Shown here: one piece after another, positions 8,715-17,168 of the stretch | Position numbering within the stretch: position 1 is the first letter of the stretch | How the letters are laid out: each line of letters opens with the position of its first letter | NCBI RefSeq assembly: GCF_014054525.1 | Contig: NZ_CP059564.1 | Location: 2,056,357-2,120,356 of the forward strand | Length of the DNA: 64,000 nucleotides | Direction: 5' to 3' | From: Alysiella filiformis | GTDB taxonomy: Bacteria; Pseudomonadota; Gammaproteobacteria; Burkholderiales; Neisseriaceae | Notes under the pieces: model-generated | Told to the model about the DNA's origin: nothing | The model's database searches: none | Seen by the model: the letters and a program-made list of their open reading frames with translations, nothing else | Made by a program: the position numbers and the translations under genes

Positions 8715-10022
8715 TTACATGCCTGCACCCATTACTTCATCAAAATTCAAGGTTTTTTCGGTTACTTTGGCTTTACCCAACACAAATGCCACCACATTCG
8801 CTTCCAAAGCCAAATTGCTTGGGCCTTGCAAACGTTCGCGGTCGGCATAATACCAAGCCACCACTTCTTGTGGGTCTTCGTAGCTTTCGGCAAATTCGTT
8901 CACGATGTTTTTGATTTGCTCTTCGGTGGGTTGCAATTTGTTGGCTTCCACCAAAGCGGGCAAAATCAAGCCCAATTTCACACGCTCTTCCGCGCGGTCA
9001 ATAAACATTTCAACTGGCAGGTTCAAATCTTTTGCGTCCAAGCCTTGTTGTGCGAAATTTTGTTTCATTTCTTCTGCCAAACGTGCAGCCTCTTCGTTTA
9101 CCAAAGAACGTGGCAAATCAAAGCTGTGTGCATCGCGCAAAGCTGCCATAACCGCTTCCACATTTTGGGCATCGGTGCGGCGTTTTACTTCGCGGCTCAC
9201 GTTTTTCTTCACTTCTTCGCGCATTTTGCTCACATCGCCATCGGCAATGCCCAATGCTTTGGCAAAGGCTTCATCAACTTGTGGCAATTCGGCTTCGGCA
9301 ACATTGTGTACGGTAATGGTGAACACGGCGGTTTTGCCAGCCACTTCTTTGCCGTGGTAATCTTCGGGGAAATTGACGGAAACGTCTTTGCTTTCGCCTT
9401 CTTTCATGCCCAAAATGCCCGCTTCAAATTCAGGCAGCATTTGACCTTGACCCAAAACGAAAGGATAGTTTTCAGATGAACCGCCATCAAACAATTCACC
9501 GTCAATTTTGCCCACAAAATCAATAATCACGCGGTCATTGTTTTGTGCGCCGCGTTCTACGCGGTTGTAGCGTGTGCGTTGTTTGCGCAAAATTTCAATG
9601 GTTTGGTCAATTTCGGCATCATTAACATTGGCAACCGATTTTTCAATGTTCAAGCCGCTCAAATCTGCCAAATTGATTTCAGGCAGCACTTCAAAAATAA
9701 AGGCGGCTTGGAACGTTTCGGTGTTGTTTTCTTGACCTTCAACGGCATCAACGCGCAACAAATCGGCAATGCGAACTTGTTGTGCAATCATTTCTTTGTT
9801 GAACTCGGCTTGCGCCAAATCGTTCAACACTTCATTTTGAATGCTTGCGCCATACATTTGTGCCACCATTTTGATGGGGGCGTGTCCAGGGCGGAAACCG
9901 TCAATTTTGGCTTTTTTGGCGGTTTGTTTCAGGCGTTTGTCAAATTCGGCATTGATGTCGTCCCATTTAACGGTTACGACCAATTTGCGTTCCAAGTTTT
10001 CCAATTTTTCAATCGTTGCCAT
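8715..10022 (-). CDS. tig: Trigger factor, ribosome-bound chaperone/prolyl isomerase
   Basis: 435 residues, the normal family length. The N-terminal ribosome-binding domain includes the signature-like FRPGHAPIKMVAQMYG. The FKBP-type PPIase domain (about residues 155-245) shows DRVIIDFVGKIDGELFDGG and FVLGQGQMLPEFEAGILGM. The helical C-terminal chaperone arms follow. Trigger factor binds nascent chains at the exit tunnel. Confidence 0.97.
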   Translation of the reverse strand: MATIEKLENLERKLVVTVKWDDINAEFDKRLKQTAKKAKIDGFRPGHAPIKMVAQMYGASIQNEVLNDLAQAEFNKEMIAQQVRIADLLRVDAVEGQENNTETFQAAFIFEVLPEINLADLSGLNIEKSVANVNDAEIDQTIEILRKQRTRYNRVERGAQNNDRVIIDFVGKIDGELFDGGSSENYPFVLGQGQMLPEFEAGILGMKEGESKDVSVNFPEDYHGKEVAGKTAVFTITVHNVAEAELPQVDEAFAKALGIADGDVSKMREEVKKNVSREVKRRTDAQNVEAVMAALRDAHSFDLPRSLVNEEAARLAEEMKQNFAQQGLDAKDLNLPVEMFIDRAEERVKLGLILPALVEANKLQPTEEQIKNIVNEFAESYEDPQEVVAWYYADRERLQGPSNLALEANVVAFVLGKAKVTEKTLNFDEVMGAGM

Positions 10023-10185
10023 GTGTTTCTTTCTTTCGGATAAAGGGTTAATCGGAATGATGAAATGGGCGATTTTAACACGATTTGGCTTATTTTGGCA
10101 TGGATTTTTTGGTTTCAGGCTGCCTGAAAATGGGAAAACGCCATTTATTTTGTGGATAAATGGCGTTTAAATTTATTTAAATAGA

Positions 10186-10581
10186 TTATCGTCCTAGCCA
10201 GCCCTCTTTTCGTACGTCTGTCGCATCTTGGAACGTATAACGTTTAACTTTATCATTTTCATCAAAAAAAACAATTAAACGGATTTTGCGCAAATCTGCG
10301 CCACGTTTTAAAGTTCTCAATAAAGGAATGTAATTCATTGCATGAGGTGTGCGCGAATCATAGCGATATTCCCAATATTCGCGTGAAACATTGTTTTCAT
10401 TATGAAATTGAATATCATTTGGCGAACCAAACATATCTTGAATATCTTGTTTCGTGGTTACGCCCTGCACAATGCTGGTTTTCAACTGTGAGTGAGACAT
10501 TTGTTTTAATTCTGGATTGCCAGAACTGGAACAGGCTGCCAAAATCAAACAGCTCAACATAATCATCTCCAACTTCTTCAT
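10186..10581 (-). CDS. BamE/SmpA-like lipoprotein
   Basis: 131 residues from ATG 10581; a TTG just before it is unlikely. A signal peptide ends in ILAAC. The rest matches the SmpA/OmlA fold: a VTTKQDIQDMFGSPN helix-turn, an aromatic EYWEYRYD strand and a LRKIRLIVFFDENDKVKRYTF strand pair. BamE proper helps the outer-membrane barrel assembly machine; this could be a paralogue of unknown role. It is divergent from the XRE regulator, with 136 bp between. Confidence 0.65.
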   Translation of the reverse strand: MKKLEMIMLSCLILAACSSSGNPELKQMSHSQLKTSIVQGVTTKQDIQDMFGSPNDIQFHNENNVSREYWEYRYDSRTPHAMNYIPLLRTLKRGADLRKIRLIVFFDENDKVKRYTFQDATDVRKEGWLGR

Positions 10582-10717
10582 CAAAATTCCTTTCTGTGGA
10601 AGTATATGTTAAAATCAAGAACTTATATATCAATGTAAATGACATGAAATATAAACCCATTTCCCAACCCAAACCAGCAACAAATTGTCCCAGCAACCCA
10701 CCCAAAAAGTACCCATT

Positions 10718-11170
10718 ATGCAACTGAACGATAAAGTCCGAGCCTTACGCAAATTCCATGATTTTTCACAAGAAGAAATGGCGGCAAAATTGGGCATGTC
10801 CACATATGGCTACGCCAAAATTGAGCGTGGCATTCGCCGTTTGGACATTCCCAAATTGAATGAAATTGCCGCCATTTTTGAAATGGATTTGGTGGAATTG
10901 TTGAATTTTGATGTGGAAAAAACCATGAATCTCATTCATGAAAATAAACAAAGTATTATTTATCACTACCAAATCAATAAAGACAGTTCACAAAATACTT
11001 ATATTGGCGCAAGTGAATTGGAACATGAAATAGAAAAACTTCAACTGACCATCGCCCATCTCAACGAAAAATTAACCGAAAAAGAACAACAAATTCAACA
11101 AATAACAGCACAAAAAGACCGAGAAATCGCCTTGTTGCAAGATTTGGTTCATACACTCAAACAACGTTAA
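10718..11170 (+). CDS. XRE-family DNA-binding protein with C-terminal coiled coil
   Basis: 150 residues from ATG 10718. Residues about 4-62 are a Cro/CI helix-turn-helix (FSQEEMAAKLGMSTYGYAKIERG). After a linker, residues about 105-150 form a heptad-patterned coiled coil (ELEHEIEKLQLTIAHLNEKL), probably for dimerisation. Targets unknown; it may regulate the divergent lipoprotein gene. Similar stand-alone regulators are common in Neisseriaceae. Confidence 0.75.
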   Translation: MQLNDKVRALRKFHDFSQEEMAAKLGMSTYGYAKIERGIRRLDIPKLNEIAAIFEMDLVELLNFDVEKTMNLIHENKQSIIYHYQINKDSSQNTYIGASELEHEIEKLQLTIAHLNEKLTEKEQQIQQITAQKDREIALLQDLVHTLKQR

Positions 11171-11212
11171 ATACTTGACTTTTCAGGCAGCCTGAAAACA
11201 GGAAACCCCATC

Positions 11213-12061
11213 ATGTTAAGCTACCGCCACGCCTTTCACGCAGGCAATCATGCCGATGTTTTAAAACACTTTATTTTGTTTTTAACGCTCCATTATTTCA
11301 ATCAAAAAGACAAACCCTATTGGTATATAGACACCCATTCGGGCGCAGGCGTGTACGATTTGCGCGGCAGCGAAGCGCAAAAAGTGGGCGAATACCGTGA
11401 AGGCATTGCCAAATTGCGCGAAAACCTTTTCAGGCTGCCTGAAAGCGTACAAAATTTTGTGGCGCATTTGGATAATATTTTGGCAGAAAATGACCTGTAC
11501 GCAGGTTCGCCATTTTGGGCGCAAAGTTTATTGCGCGAAGCCGATAAAATGCGTTTATTTGAATTGCACCCAAGCGATTTTCAGCATTTAATCAACAACA
11601 TGCGCGAATTGAATTTGGGCAAAAAATGCATTGTAAAACAAGAAGATGGCTTTGCAGGCTTATTGGCATTGTTGCCACCAGCCACACGCCGCGCGGTGGT
11701 GTTGATTGACCCACCTTATGAACAAAAACAAGACTATATGCGCGTGGTGGACACGCTCCAAGCCGCGTTGAAAAAATTTGAACAGGGTTGTTATGCCGTG
11801 TGGTATCCCTGTTTGAGCCGCGCTGAAAGTCGCACCCTGCCTGAAAAATTGAAAAAAATTTCGCCAAACAATTATTTAGATGTGCAATTACACGTCCATG
11901 CGCCACGCGCTGACGGTTTTGGTATGCACGGTAGTGGCATGTTCATCATCAATCCGCCCTATGTTTTGCCTGAAATGCTGAAACAGATTATGCCAAAATT
12001 AACTGAAATTTTGGCACAAGATGACAAAGCACGATTTGTGTTGGATTATCAAATTAAATGA
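11213..12061 (+). CDS. rlmJ: 23S rRNA (adenine-2030-N6)-methyltransferase
   Basis: 282 residues. RlmJ methylates A2030 of 23S rRNA. The N-terminus YRHAFHAGNHADVLKH is diagnostic, and DPPYEQK is the catalytic D/NPPY-type motif near residue 164. A DUS lies inside the coding region at the FRLPES codons. Ribosome site is not strong. Confidence 0.93.
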   Translation: MLSYRHAFHAGNHADVLKHFILFLTLHYFNQKDKPYWYIDTHSGAGVYDLRGSEAQKVGEYREGIAKLRENLFRLPESVQNFVAHLDNILAENDLYAGSPFWAQSLLREADKMRLFELHPSDFQHLINNMRELNLGKKCIVKQEDGFAGLLALLPPATRRAVVLIDPPYEQKQDYMRVVDTLQAALKKFEQGCYAVWYPCLSRAESRTLPEKLKKISPNNYLDVQLHVHAPRADGFGMHGSGMFIINPPYVLPEMLKQIMPKLTEILAQDDKARFVLDYQIK

Positions 12062-12078
12062 TTTTTTAGGAGAAAAAA

Positions 12079-12261
12079 ATGTCATTTTTTTGGGAAATCG
12101 GTATTTACTTGATTGAAGCCATTTTTCATATTGGTATCGGTTATGCTACGGAAAATCAAGATGATACAGATGTTTCTGAACTCAGTTTATCATTTTGGAT
12201 TATTCTGGGTGTGGTGTTGCTGGTTTCTTTTGGCATAATGGCATTTTTGGCTTTTGCATAA
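12079..12261 (+). CDS. Small membrane protein, unknown
   Basis: 60 residues preceded by a good AGGAG ribosome site 17 bp after rlmJ. There are two hydrophobic segments around an acidic linker (ENQDDTDVSE). The next small gene shares the plan (hydrophobic, DDED linker, hydrophobic), so the two may be relatives. Function unknown. Confidence 0.55.
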   Translation: MSFFWEIGIYLIEAIFHIGIGYATENQDDTDVSELSLSFWIILGVVLLVSFGIMAFLAFA

Positions 12262-12314
12262 TCACAAAATGCTTTTCAGGCTGCCTGAAAACACAACAAT
12301 GAAGGATTTTTGAT

Positions 12315-12479
12315 ATGGAAACTGTTTTTGAAATTTTGGGGCATTTGGGCAATGCCTTGATTGGATTTGGCAATTTAGATGATGAAGACAGTCCACATCA
12401 TTGGGTGGCGTGGTTGGCGATGATTTTGATGTTTTTGGCTGCGGTCGGCATGACTGTTCTGATTTTTTTGGAAATTTGA
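12315..12479 (+). CDS. Tiny membrane protein (54 residues), unknown
   Basis: An open frame starting [20 protein letters not shown] with an acidic middle (DDEDSPHHW) and one long C-terminal transmembrane helix. It is preceded by GAAGGA and ends 29 bp before fbp, so it is likely co-transcribed. Similar in plan to the 60-residue protein upstream. Confidence 0.5.
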   Translation: METVFEILGHLGNALIGFGNLDDEDSPHHWVAWLAMILMFLAAVGMTVLIFLEI

Positions 12480-12508
12480 TGAATTTAATGGAAAATATGG
12501 AGAAAAAT

Positions 12509-13471
12509 ATGCAAACTTTTCAACAATATCTGCAATCACAAAACCAAATTGCACCTGAATTGCGCGATACGGTAAACAGCGTGGTTTCTGCCTGCCTGAA
12601 AATCAGCGCGAATGTGCGTTTGGGCGCGTTGGCGGGCGTATTGGGCGAGGCTGGCACGGGCAATGTTCAGGGCGAGGCGCAAAAAAAATTGGACGTGATT
12701 GCCAACCAAATCTTGATTGATGAATTAAAACAAAACCCCAATGTGGCAGGTTTGGCGAGCGAGGAAGAAGACGATTTTGTCGCTTGCAACGCGCAGGGCG
12801 AATATTTGGTGCTGTTTGACCCTTTGGACGGTTCGTCCAATATTGACGTAAACATTTCTATTGGCACGATTTTTTCCATTTTGAAAAAGGATTCAGGCAG
12901 CCTGAACACCGAGCATTTCTTGCAAAAAGGTTCGCAACAAGTCGCGGCTGGCTATGTGTTGTATGGCGTGCAAACGGTGCTGGTTTTGACGCTGAAAAAT
13001 GGCGTGAATGTGTTTACGCTGGACGACAAAGGCGTGTTCATTCAAACGCATACCAATCCCCAAATCCCTGAAAAAACAGCCGAATTTGCCATCAATGCGT
13101 CCAATCAACGCCATTGGGAAACGCCTGTTCAGCAATACATTGGCGAGCTGTTGGCTGGCGAAACGGGCGCGCGTGGCAAAAATTACAATATGCGTTGGGT
13201 GGCGAGCATGGTGGCGGAAGTGCATCGGATTTTGATGCGCGGTGGGGTGTTTTTGTATCCGAAAGACCAACGCGACCCAAGCAAAGCAGGCAAATTGCGT
13301 TTGATGTATGAAGCCAATCCTTTGGGTTTGGTGGTGGAACAAGCAGGTGGCAAAATCACCAATGCGCGTAAAAATATGCTTGAAATTCAACCAACTGGTT
13401 TACATCAGCGCGTGGCGGTGGTGCTGGGCAGCGCGGAAGAAGTGGAACGGGTGCGCGAATTGCACGGTTGA
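12509..13471 (+). CDS. fbp: Fructose-1,6-bisphosphatase class I
   Basis: 320 residues from ATG 12509, chosen because GGAG lies 6 nt upstream; ATG 12488 would add seven residues. It hydrolyses fructose-1,6-bisphosphate in gluconeogenesis. Metal and substrate motifs [17 protein letters not shown] and [14 protein letters not shown] are present, as is [22 protein letters not shown] near the end. A DUS lies in the coding region. Confidence 0.95.
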   Translation: MQTFQQYLQSQNQIAPELRDTVNSVVSACLKISANVRLGALAGVLGEAGTGNVQGEAQKKLDVIANQILIDELKQNPNVAGLASEEEDDFVACNAQGEYLVLFDPLDGSSNIDVNISIGTIFSILKKDSGSLNTEHFLQKGSQQVAAGYVLYGVQTVLVLTLKNGVNVFTLDDKGVFIQTHTNPQIPEKTAEFAINASNQRHWETPVQQYIGELLAGETGARGKNYNMRWVASMVAEVHRILMRGGVFLYPKDQRDPSKAGKLRLMYEANPLGLVVEQAGGKITNARKNMLEIQPTGLHQRVAVVLGSAEEVERVRELHG

Positions 13472-13495
13472 TGTTTTTTGGTTTCAACACCAAAG

Positions 13496-13520
13496 GGGCG
13501 GACACGAAATCCGCCCTTTT
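13496..13520 (+). terminator. Rho-independent terminator of fbp
   Basis: GGGCGGA, a 7-nt loop and TCCGCCC are followed by TTTT, 25 bp after the fbp stop. Confidence 0.85.
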
Positions 13521-13543
13521 ATCCATTTTCAGGCAGCCTGAAA

Positions 13544-13861
13544 CTTTTGCAAAACTCAATTCGTAGGGGCAGATTTCATATCTGCCCTTTTTTCAATTTA
13601 TTGATAACGCGATTTCGGGATAAAAGTGATTGATAAATTTAAGTCACTTTGCGCCCTCTCCCTATGGGAGAGGGCTGGGGAGAGGGTATGCTGCTCAACA
13701 AACCCTCTCTCCAACTCTCTCCCATAGGGAGAGAGGGCAGGTTTGTTGGCAAATTGACAGTGACTTATCCCGAGTTCACGTTATTGATAAAAATAAAAAT
13801 TTCTGCAAGTCTAAACAGGACAGATGTGCAATTTGCCCCTACGAACCGAGTTTTGCAAAGG
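13544..13861. repeat. MITE-like inverted-repeat element, interrupted by a second element
   Basis: The ends are inverted repeats (TTTTGCAAAACTCAATTCG-like on the left, CGAACCGAGTTTTGCAAAG on the right), each followed inward by GGGGCAGAT-type blocks. An uninterrupted relative lies at 28741-28883. This copy is split at 13608-13780 by another element. It lies between fbp and the Sel1 gene and fills the 407-bp gap together with the fbp terminator. No coding capacity. Confidence 0.75.
13608..13780. mobile_element. 173-bp non-autonomous element with TIRs and 10-bp target duplication
   Basis: The left end CGCGATTTCGGGATAA and right end TTATCCCGAGTTCACG are inverted repeats matching at 13 of 16 positions. 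TTATTGATAA is duplicated at 13598-13607 and 13781-13790. The interior is a long imperfect palindrome of CCCTCTCCC/GGGAGAGGG blocks. No transposase is encoded, so it would need one in trans. Confidence 0.75.
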
Positions 13862-13878
13862 TTTCAGCCTGAAATGCC

Positions 13879-14685
13879 TTATTCGCCTGTTTCTGCTCTG
13901 ATTTTCTGCAATTCTGCCAATGCCGCTTTGGCTTCGGCATAATCTTGCTCGGCTGCCAACCGCCACCATTTTTCGGCTTCATCGTAATCCACATCCACGC
14001 CCACGCCTTCGGCATAATTGATGCCCAAATTGAATTGCGCGGTGGCATCGCCCAACTCGGCGGCTTGACGAAACAGTTCGTTGGCGTGTGGTTCATTTTG
14101 TTCTACGCCAAAACCGCCTTGATACAAAAAACCCAAATTGACCATGGCATCGGCATTGCCCATTTCTGCCGCGCGGCGATAATATTTGGCAGCCTGAACG
14201 TAATCTGCCGCCACGCCCAAACCGTCATCGTACACCACGCCCAAATTGTAGATGGCTTCATCATCGTCTTGCTCGGCTGCCATTTGCCAATATTTGGCTG
14301 CCTGAACGTAATCTTGTTCCACCCCCAAGCCTTCGGCATACAAGCGGGCAAGGTTGTTTTGTGCGTCAATGTCGCCTTGTTCGGCGGCTTTTTCGTACCA
14401 TTTTTTTGCCAATTCGTATTCTTCATCGTCATCGTGCAAATCGGCAAGCAAAAATTGGCAGGAGCAATCGCCCTGCTCTGCGGCTTTTCCGTACCATTTT
14501 TTTGCCAAAGCCGAATCCTGTTTCACGCCAGAACCTGTTTCGTACATGAAACCAAGTTGATATTGGCAATCCACATCGCCCTTTTCGGCAAATTCGCGCA
14601 AGGTGGGCAAGGCGGCTTGGTAATTGCCTTTTTCCAAATTGGCAAAGGCGGTGTTGAGTTTTAACTGATTGATGGAATAAGACAT
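13879..14685 (-). CDS. Sel1-repeat (TPR-like) protein
   Basis: 268 residues from ATG 14685. It has six to seven 36-residue Sel1 units with the recurring A-x-YxLGxxYxxGxGVxxDxxxAxxWxxxAAEQG pattern. The N-terminal unit (NLEKGNYQAALPTLREFAEKG) is more TPR-like. No signal peptide is visible, so it is probably cytoplasmic; such proteins act as interaction scaffolds. Partner unknown. Confidence 0.85.
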   Translation of the reverse strand: MSYSINQLKLNTAFANLEKGNYQAALPTLREFAEKGDVDCQYQLGFMYETGSGVKQDSALAKKWYGKAAEQGDCSCQFLLADLHDDDEEYELAKKWYEKAAEQGDIDAQNNLARLYAEGLGVEQDYVQAAKYWQMAAEQDDDEAIYNLGVVYDDGLGVAADYVQAAKYYRRAAEMGNADAMVNLGFLYQGGFGVEQNEPHANELFRQAAELGDATAQFNLGINYAEGVGVDVDYDEAEKWWRLAAEQDYAEAKAALAELQKIRAETGE

Positions 14686-14800
14686 AATCAAAATCCAAAT
14701 GATTGAAAAACACGCTATTTTACGCCAAATGGCTTTTTCAGGCTGCCTGAATTGCCAAATTGCGTTAAAATAAGCGTTTATTTTTGGCACAACAAACACA

Positions 14801-15577
14801 ATGATTTCTGCACAAATCCTTGAATCATTAGGTGAAAAGCGTTTTGAAATTCCCAAATCCAAATGGCGTTTGGCATTTTGGTCGGCTTTGATTGTTTTGG
14901 CGGCTTTGGGGCTTTACCTGTTGGCGCAAAAACGCAGCTTAACGGTTAATGAGCTTTTGCTGCTGGCGTGGCTGGCGGTGGCGCAAATTTTGTTTATTGT
15001 GGAATATTTTCGCTCGCGCATAGACGTTTACAGCAATGGCATCGTACGCAGACGTTTATTTGGTCAAGCCTATGTTTTTGTTTTTAATCCCTATATGCAA
15101 GTGTTTGTGATGAGACGCAGTTTGGGCTTGTGGCATTGGCGCGTGGGCAGGCAAACCAGCGTGCGTTTGCGCGATGAAATGCACGAATATCGCCTGCCAT
15201 TCAGTTTCAGTCGCAACGAAGAAGTGGTGGCAGAAATTGAAAATTACCTGTTTCGTGAAAGCATGCACATGCTCAATCAGCTTTATGATTCGGGCGAAAC
15301 CTTGGACTTTGGCGCGGTGCAACTGAACCGCAACCACATTGCCGTGTCGGGTAAATATTTGTTGCGCAATGAGTTTGGCAAAATTGATGTGCGGCGTGGC
15401 CATTTGCGCATTTATGGCAAAAATGAAAAAGGCAAAATCAAATTGCTGGCATTTTCCAAAACGCCTTTGCACCAAATTGCGAATTTTCGCTTGTTGTGCC
15501 GCTTTGTTGAATTTAACGATGTGGACGTGCAAGCCTATGCTTATCGGGTTTATGGCATGCCGTTTTTGATTAAATGA
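14801..15577 (+). CDS. Membrane protein of unknown function
   Basis: 258 residues. Two transmembrane helices near residues 25-45 and 50-68 precede a cytoplasmic basic domain with a PH-like alternation of strands (SRIDVYSNGIVRRRLFGQ, YVFVFNPYMQVFV). No family recognised with confidence; bacterial PH-domain proteins are one option. It is divergent from the Sel1 gene. Confidence 0.6.
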   Translation: MISAQILESLGEKRFEIPKSKWRLAFWSALIVLAALGLYLLAQKRSLTVNELLLLAWLAVAQILFIVEYFRSRIDVYSNGIVRRRLFGQAYVFVFNPYMQVFVMRRSLGLWHWRVGRQTSVRLRDEMHEYRLPFSFSRNEEVVAEIENYLFRESMHMLNQLYDSGETLDFGAVQLNRNHIAVSGKYLLRNEFGKIDVRRGHLRIYGKNEKGKIKLLAFSKTPLHQIANFRLLCRFVEFNDVDVQAYAYRVYGMPFLIK

Positions 15578-15628
15578 TGTGCGTTTAGGCAGCCAAAACA
15601 GCGCGTTTTAGGCTGCCTGAAATGCGTT

Positions 15629-16387
15629 TTAAACGTGATGAACAATCAATTTTTTGCCTTTGTAATCCAACACATCCACTTCCATATCAAACAAAATCTT
15701 GATGTTTTCTACCGTAAACACTTCTTCGGGGCTGCCTTGAAATTTCACTTGCCCCTGCTGCATGGCGACAATGTGGTCGGCATAGGCGGCGGCTTGGTTG
15801 ATGTCGTGCAACACCACCACCGTTGTGCGATTATGGTCATGAGTGATGTGGCGCAAAAGCTGCATTAAATTTCGCGCATAATACATATCCAAATTATTAA
15901 GTGGTTCATCTAAAAGCACATATTCTGTGGATTGGCAAAACACCATCGCAATCAAAGCGCGTTGGCGTTGTCCGCCCGACAGTTCGGTTAAATAACGCTG
16001 GGCAATGGGTTCAAGCTGAAATTGCACAATGGCTTTTTCCACCAAATCCTTATCGTGCTGGCTGGGGCGACCTTGATGATGAGGGTAACGCCCAAACATC
16101 AGCAAATCGCGCACGGAAATGCGGCTGTGTATGCTGTTTTCTTGCGTGAGTATCGACAGCATTTTGGCGACTTCGGCGGTGGGCGTGCTGGCTAAATCGC
16201 GCCCATTGTAGGCAATGCTGCCTGAAACCAAAGGCTGCAATCGCGCCATAAACGACAACAATGTGGATTTGCCCGCCCCGTTCGCGCCAATCAATGCGGT
16301 AATGCCCCCTTGCGGAATGTTGAGCGACACATCGTTCAAAATGATTTGTTCGCCAATTTTGTGGGTCAGGTTTTTGATTTCTATCAT
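15629..16387 (-). CDS. fetE: Ferric-siderophore ABC transporter, ATPase
   Basis: 252 residues. It powers siderophore import through the two permeases at 17169 and 18471. Walker A GANGAGKST, signature LSGGQRQRA, Walker B YVLLDEPLNNLD and the switch His (VVVLHDINQAAAYADH) are all intact. It is FepC/FatE-like. It is separated from its permease genes by an ohrR-like gene on the other strand. Gene symbol assigned by analogy with the neisserial fet locus. Confidence 0.85.
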   Translation of the reverse strand: MIEIKNLTHKIGEQIILNDVSLNIPQGGITALIGANGAGKSTLLSFMARLQPLVSGSIAYNGRDLASTPTAEVAKMLSILTQENSIHSRISVRDLLMFGRYPHHQGRPSQHDKDLVEKAIVQFQLEPIAQRYLTELSGGQRQRALIAMVFCQSTEYVLLDEPLNNLDMYYARNLMQLLRHITHDHNRTTVVVLHDINQAAAYADHIVAMQQGQVKFQGSPEEVFTVENIKILFDMEVDVLDYKGKKLIVHHV

Positions 16388-16522
16388 GATAAAAAACTTT
16401 CTGTTTTTTGATTTTTGTTTTCTGGCAAATCAATGGCTTAATGATTTTTGCGCGTTAAAACATTGCACACAATTTAATTTGACGATATTATTTAACCCAT
16501 CGGTTTTCAGGCTGCCTGAAAA

Positions 16523-16534
16523 ATTGTGTACAAT
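16523..16534. promoter_or_regulatory. Candidate operator in the fetE/ohrR-like divergent region
   Basis: ATTGTGTACAAT is a near-palindrome 26 bp before the OhrR-like start. A second AT-rich candidate, CACAATTTAATTTG, lies at about 16468-16481. Both resemble MarR/OhrR operators loosely; neither is proven. Confidence 0.3.
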
Positions 16535-16559
16535 ACCATTTTTTACACCAAGGTAAGCC

Positions 16560-16985
16560 ATGTACGAACAATTAAAATTAAACAATCAACTGTGTTTTCC
16601 CCTTTACGCGCTTTCCAAAGAAATCACGCGCCAATACACGCCCTTGCTGGACAATTTGGATTTAACCTATCCCCAATATTTGGTGATGTTGGTGTTGTGG
16701 GAACACGAAAAACAAAGCGTCAGCGAAATTGGCGATAAGCTGCATTTGGACAGTGGCACACTCACACCTTTGCTTAAACGCTTACAAAGCAAAGGCTTAA
16801 TTGAACGCACGCGTTGCCCCAACGATGAACGCAGCGTCAAAATCACGCTGACCGAACAGGGTCGCGCCCTGCAAGAACTGGCAAAGCACATTCCCGAACA
16901 ATTAGGCAGTTGCCTGAATTTAAACGCAGATGAACTGGCGGTTTTAAACAAAATTGTTGGGCAATTAACGCAAAAATCATCATAA
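16560..16985 (+). CDS. MarR/OhrR-family redox-sensing repressor
   Basis: 141 residues. A winged helix fills residues about 35-110 (SEIGDKLHLDSGTLTPLLKRLQSKGLIER). The N-terminal NNQLCFPLYALS contains a Cys at the position of the peroxide-sensing Cys of OhrR. OhrR normally represses ohr, an organic hydroperoxide reductase, but no ohr is visible nearby. It sits inside the siderophore locus, opposite in strand to the transport genes. Confidence 0.8.
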   Translation: MYEQLKLNNQLCFPLYALSKEITRQYTPLLDNLDLTYPQYLVMLVLWEHEKQSVSEIGDKLHLDSGTLTPLLKRLQSKGLIERTRCPNDERSVKITLTEQGRALQELAKHIPEQLGSCLNLNADELAVLNKIVGQLTQKSS

Positions 16986-17030
16986 AACCCCATTTCAGGC
17001 TGCCTGAATATTTTTCTTCTTTTTCAATAG

Positions 17031-17125
17031 CGCTGTTGTTCAGCAAACCCGCTCTCCAACGCTTTCCCAAAGGGAGAGAGGGCTGGTTTATCGGCACATT
17101 GACAGTTGCTTATCCCGAGTTCACG
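17031..17125. repeat. Partial copy of the 173-bp TIR element
   Basis: This stretch matches the right half of the 13608-13780 element (GCAAACCC, TCTCCAAC, GGGAGAGAGGGC, then the TIR TTATCCCGAGTTCACG). The left half is missing. It lies between the ohrR-like gene and the permease stop. Confidence 0.65.
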
Positions 17126-17168
17126 TTATTTGATTTTCAGGCAGCTTGGTTTTTCAGGCTGCCTGAAA

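Noticed and set aside
8694-9479. 261-codon open frame antisense to tig
   Set aside because: Shadow of a strongly conserved gene with no domain of its own.
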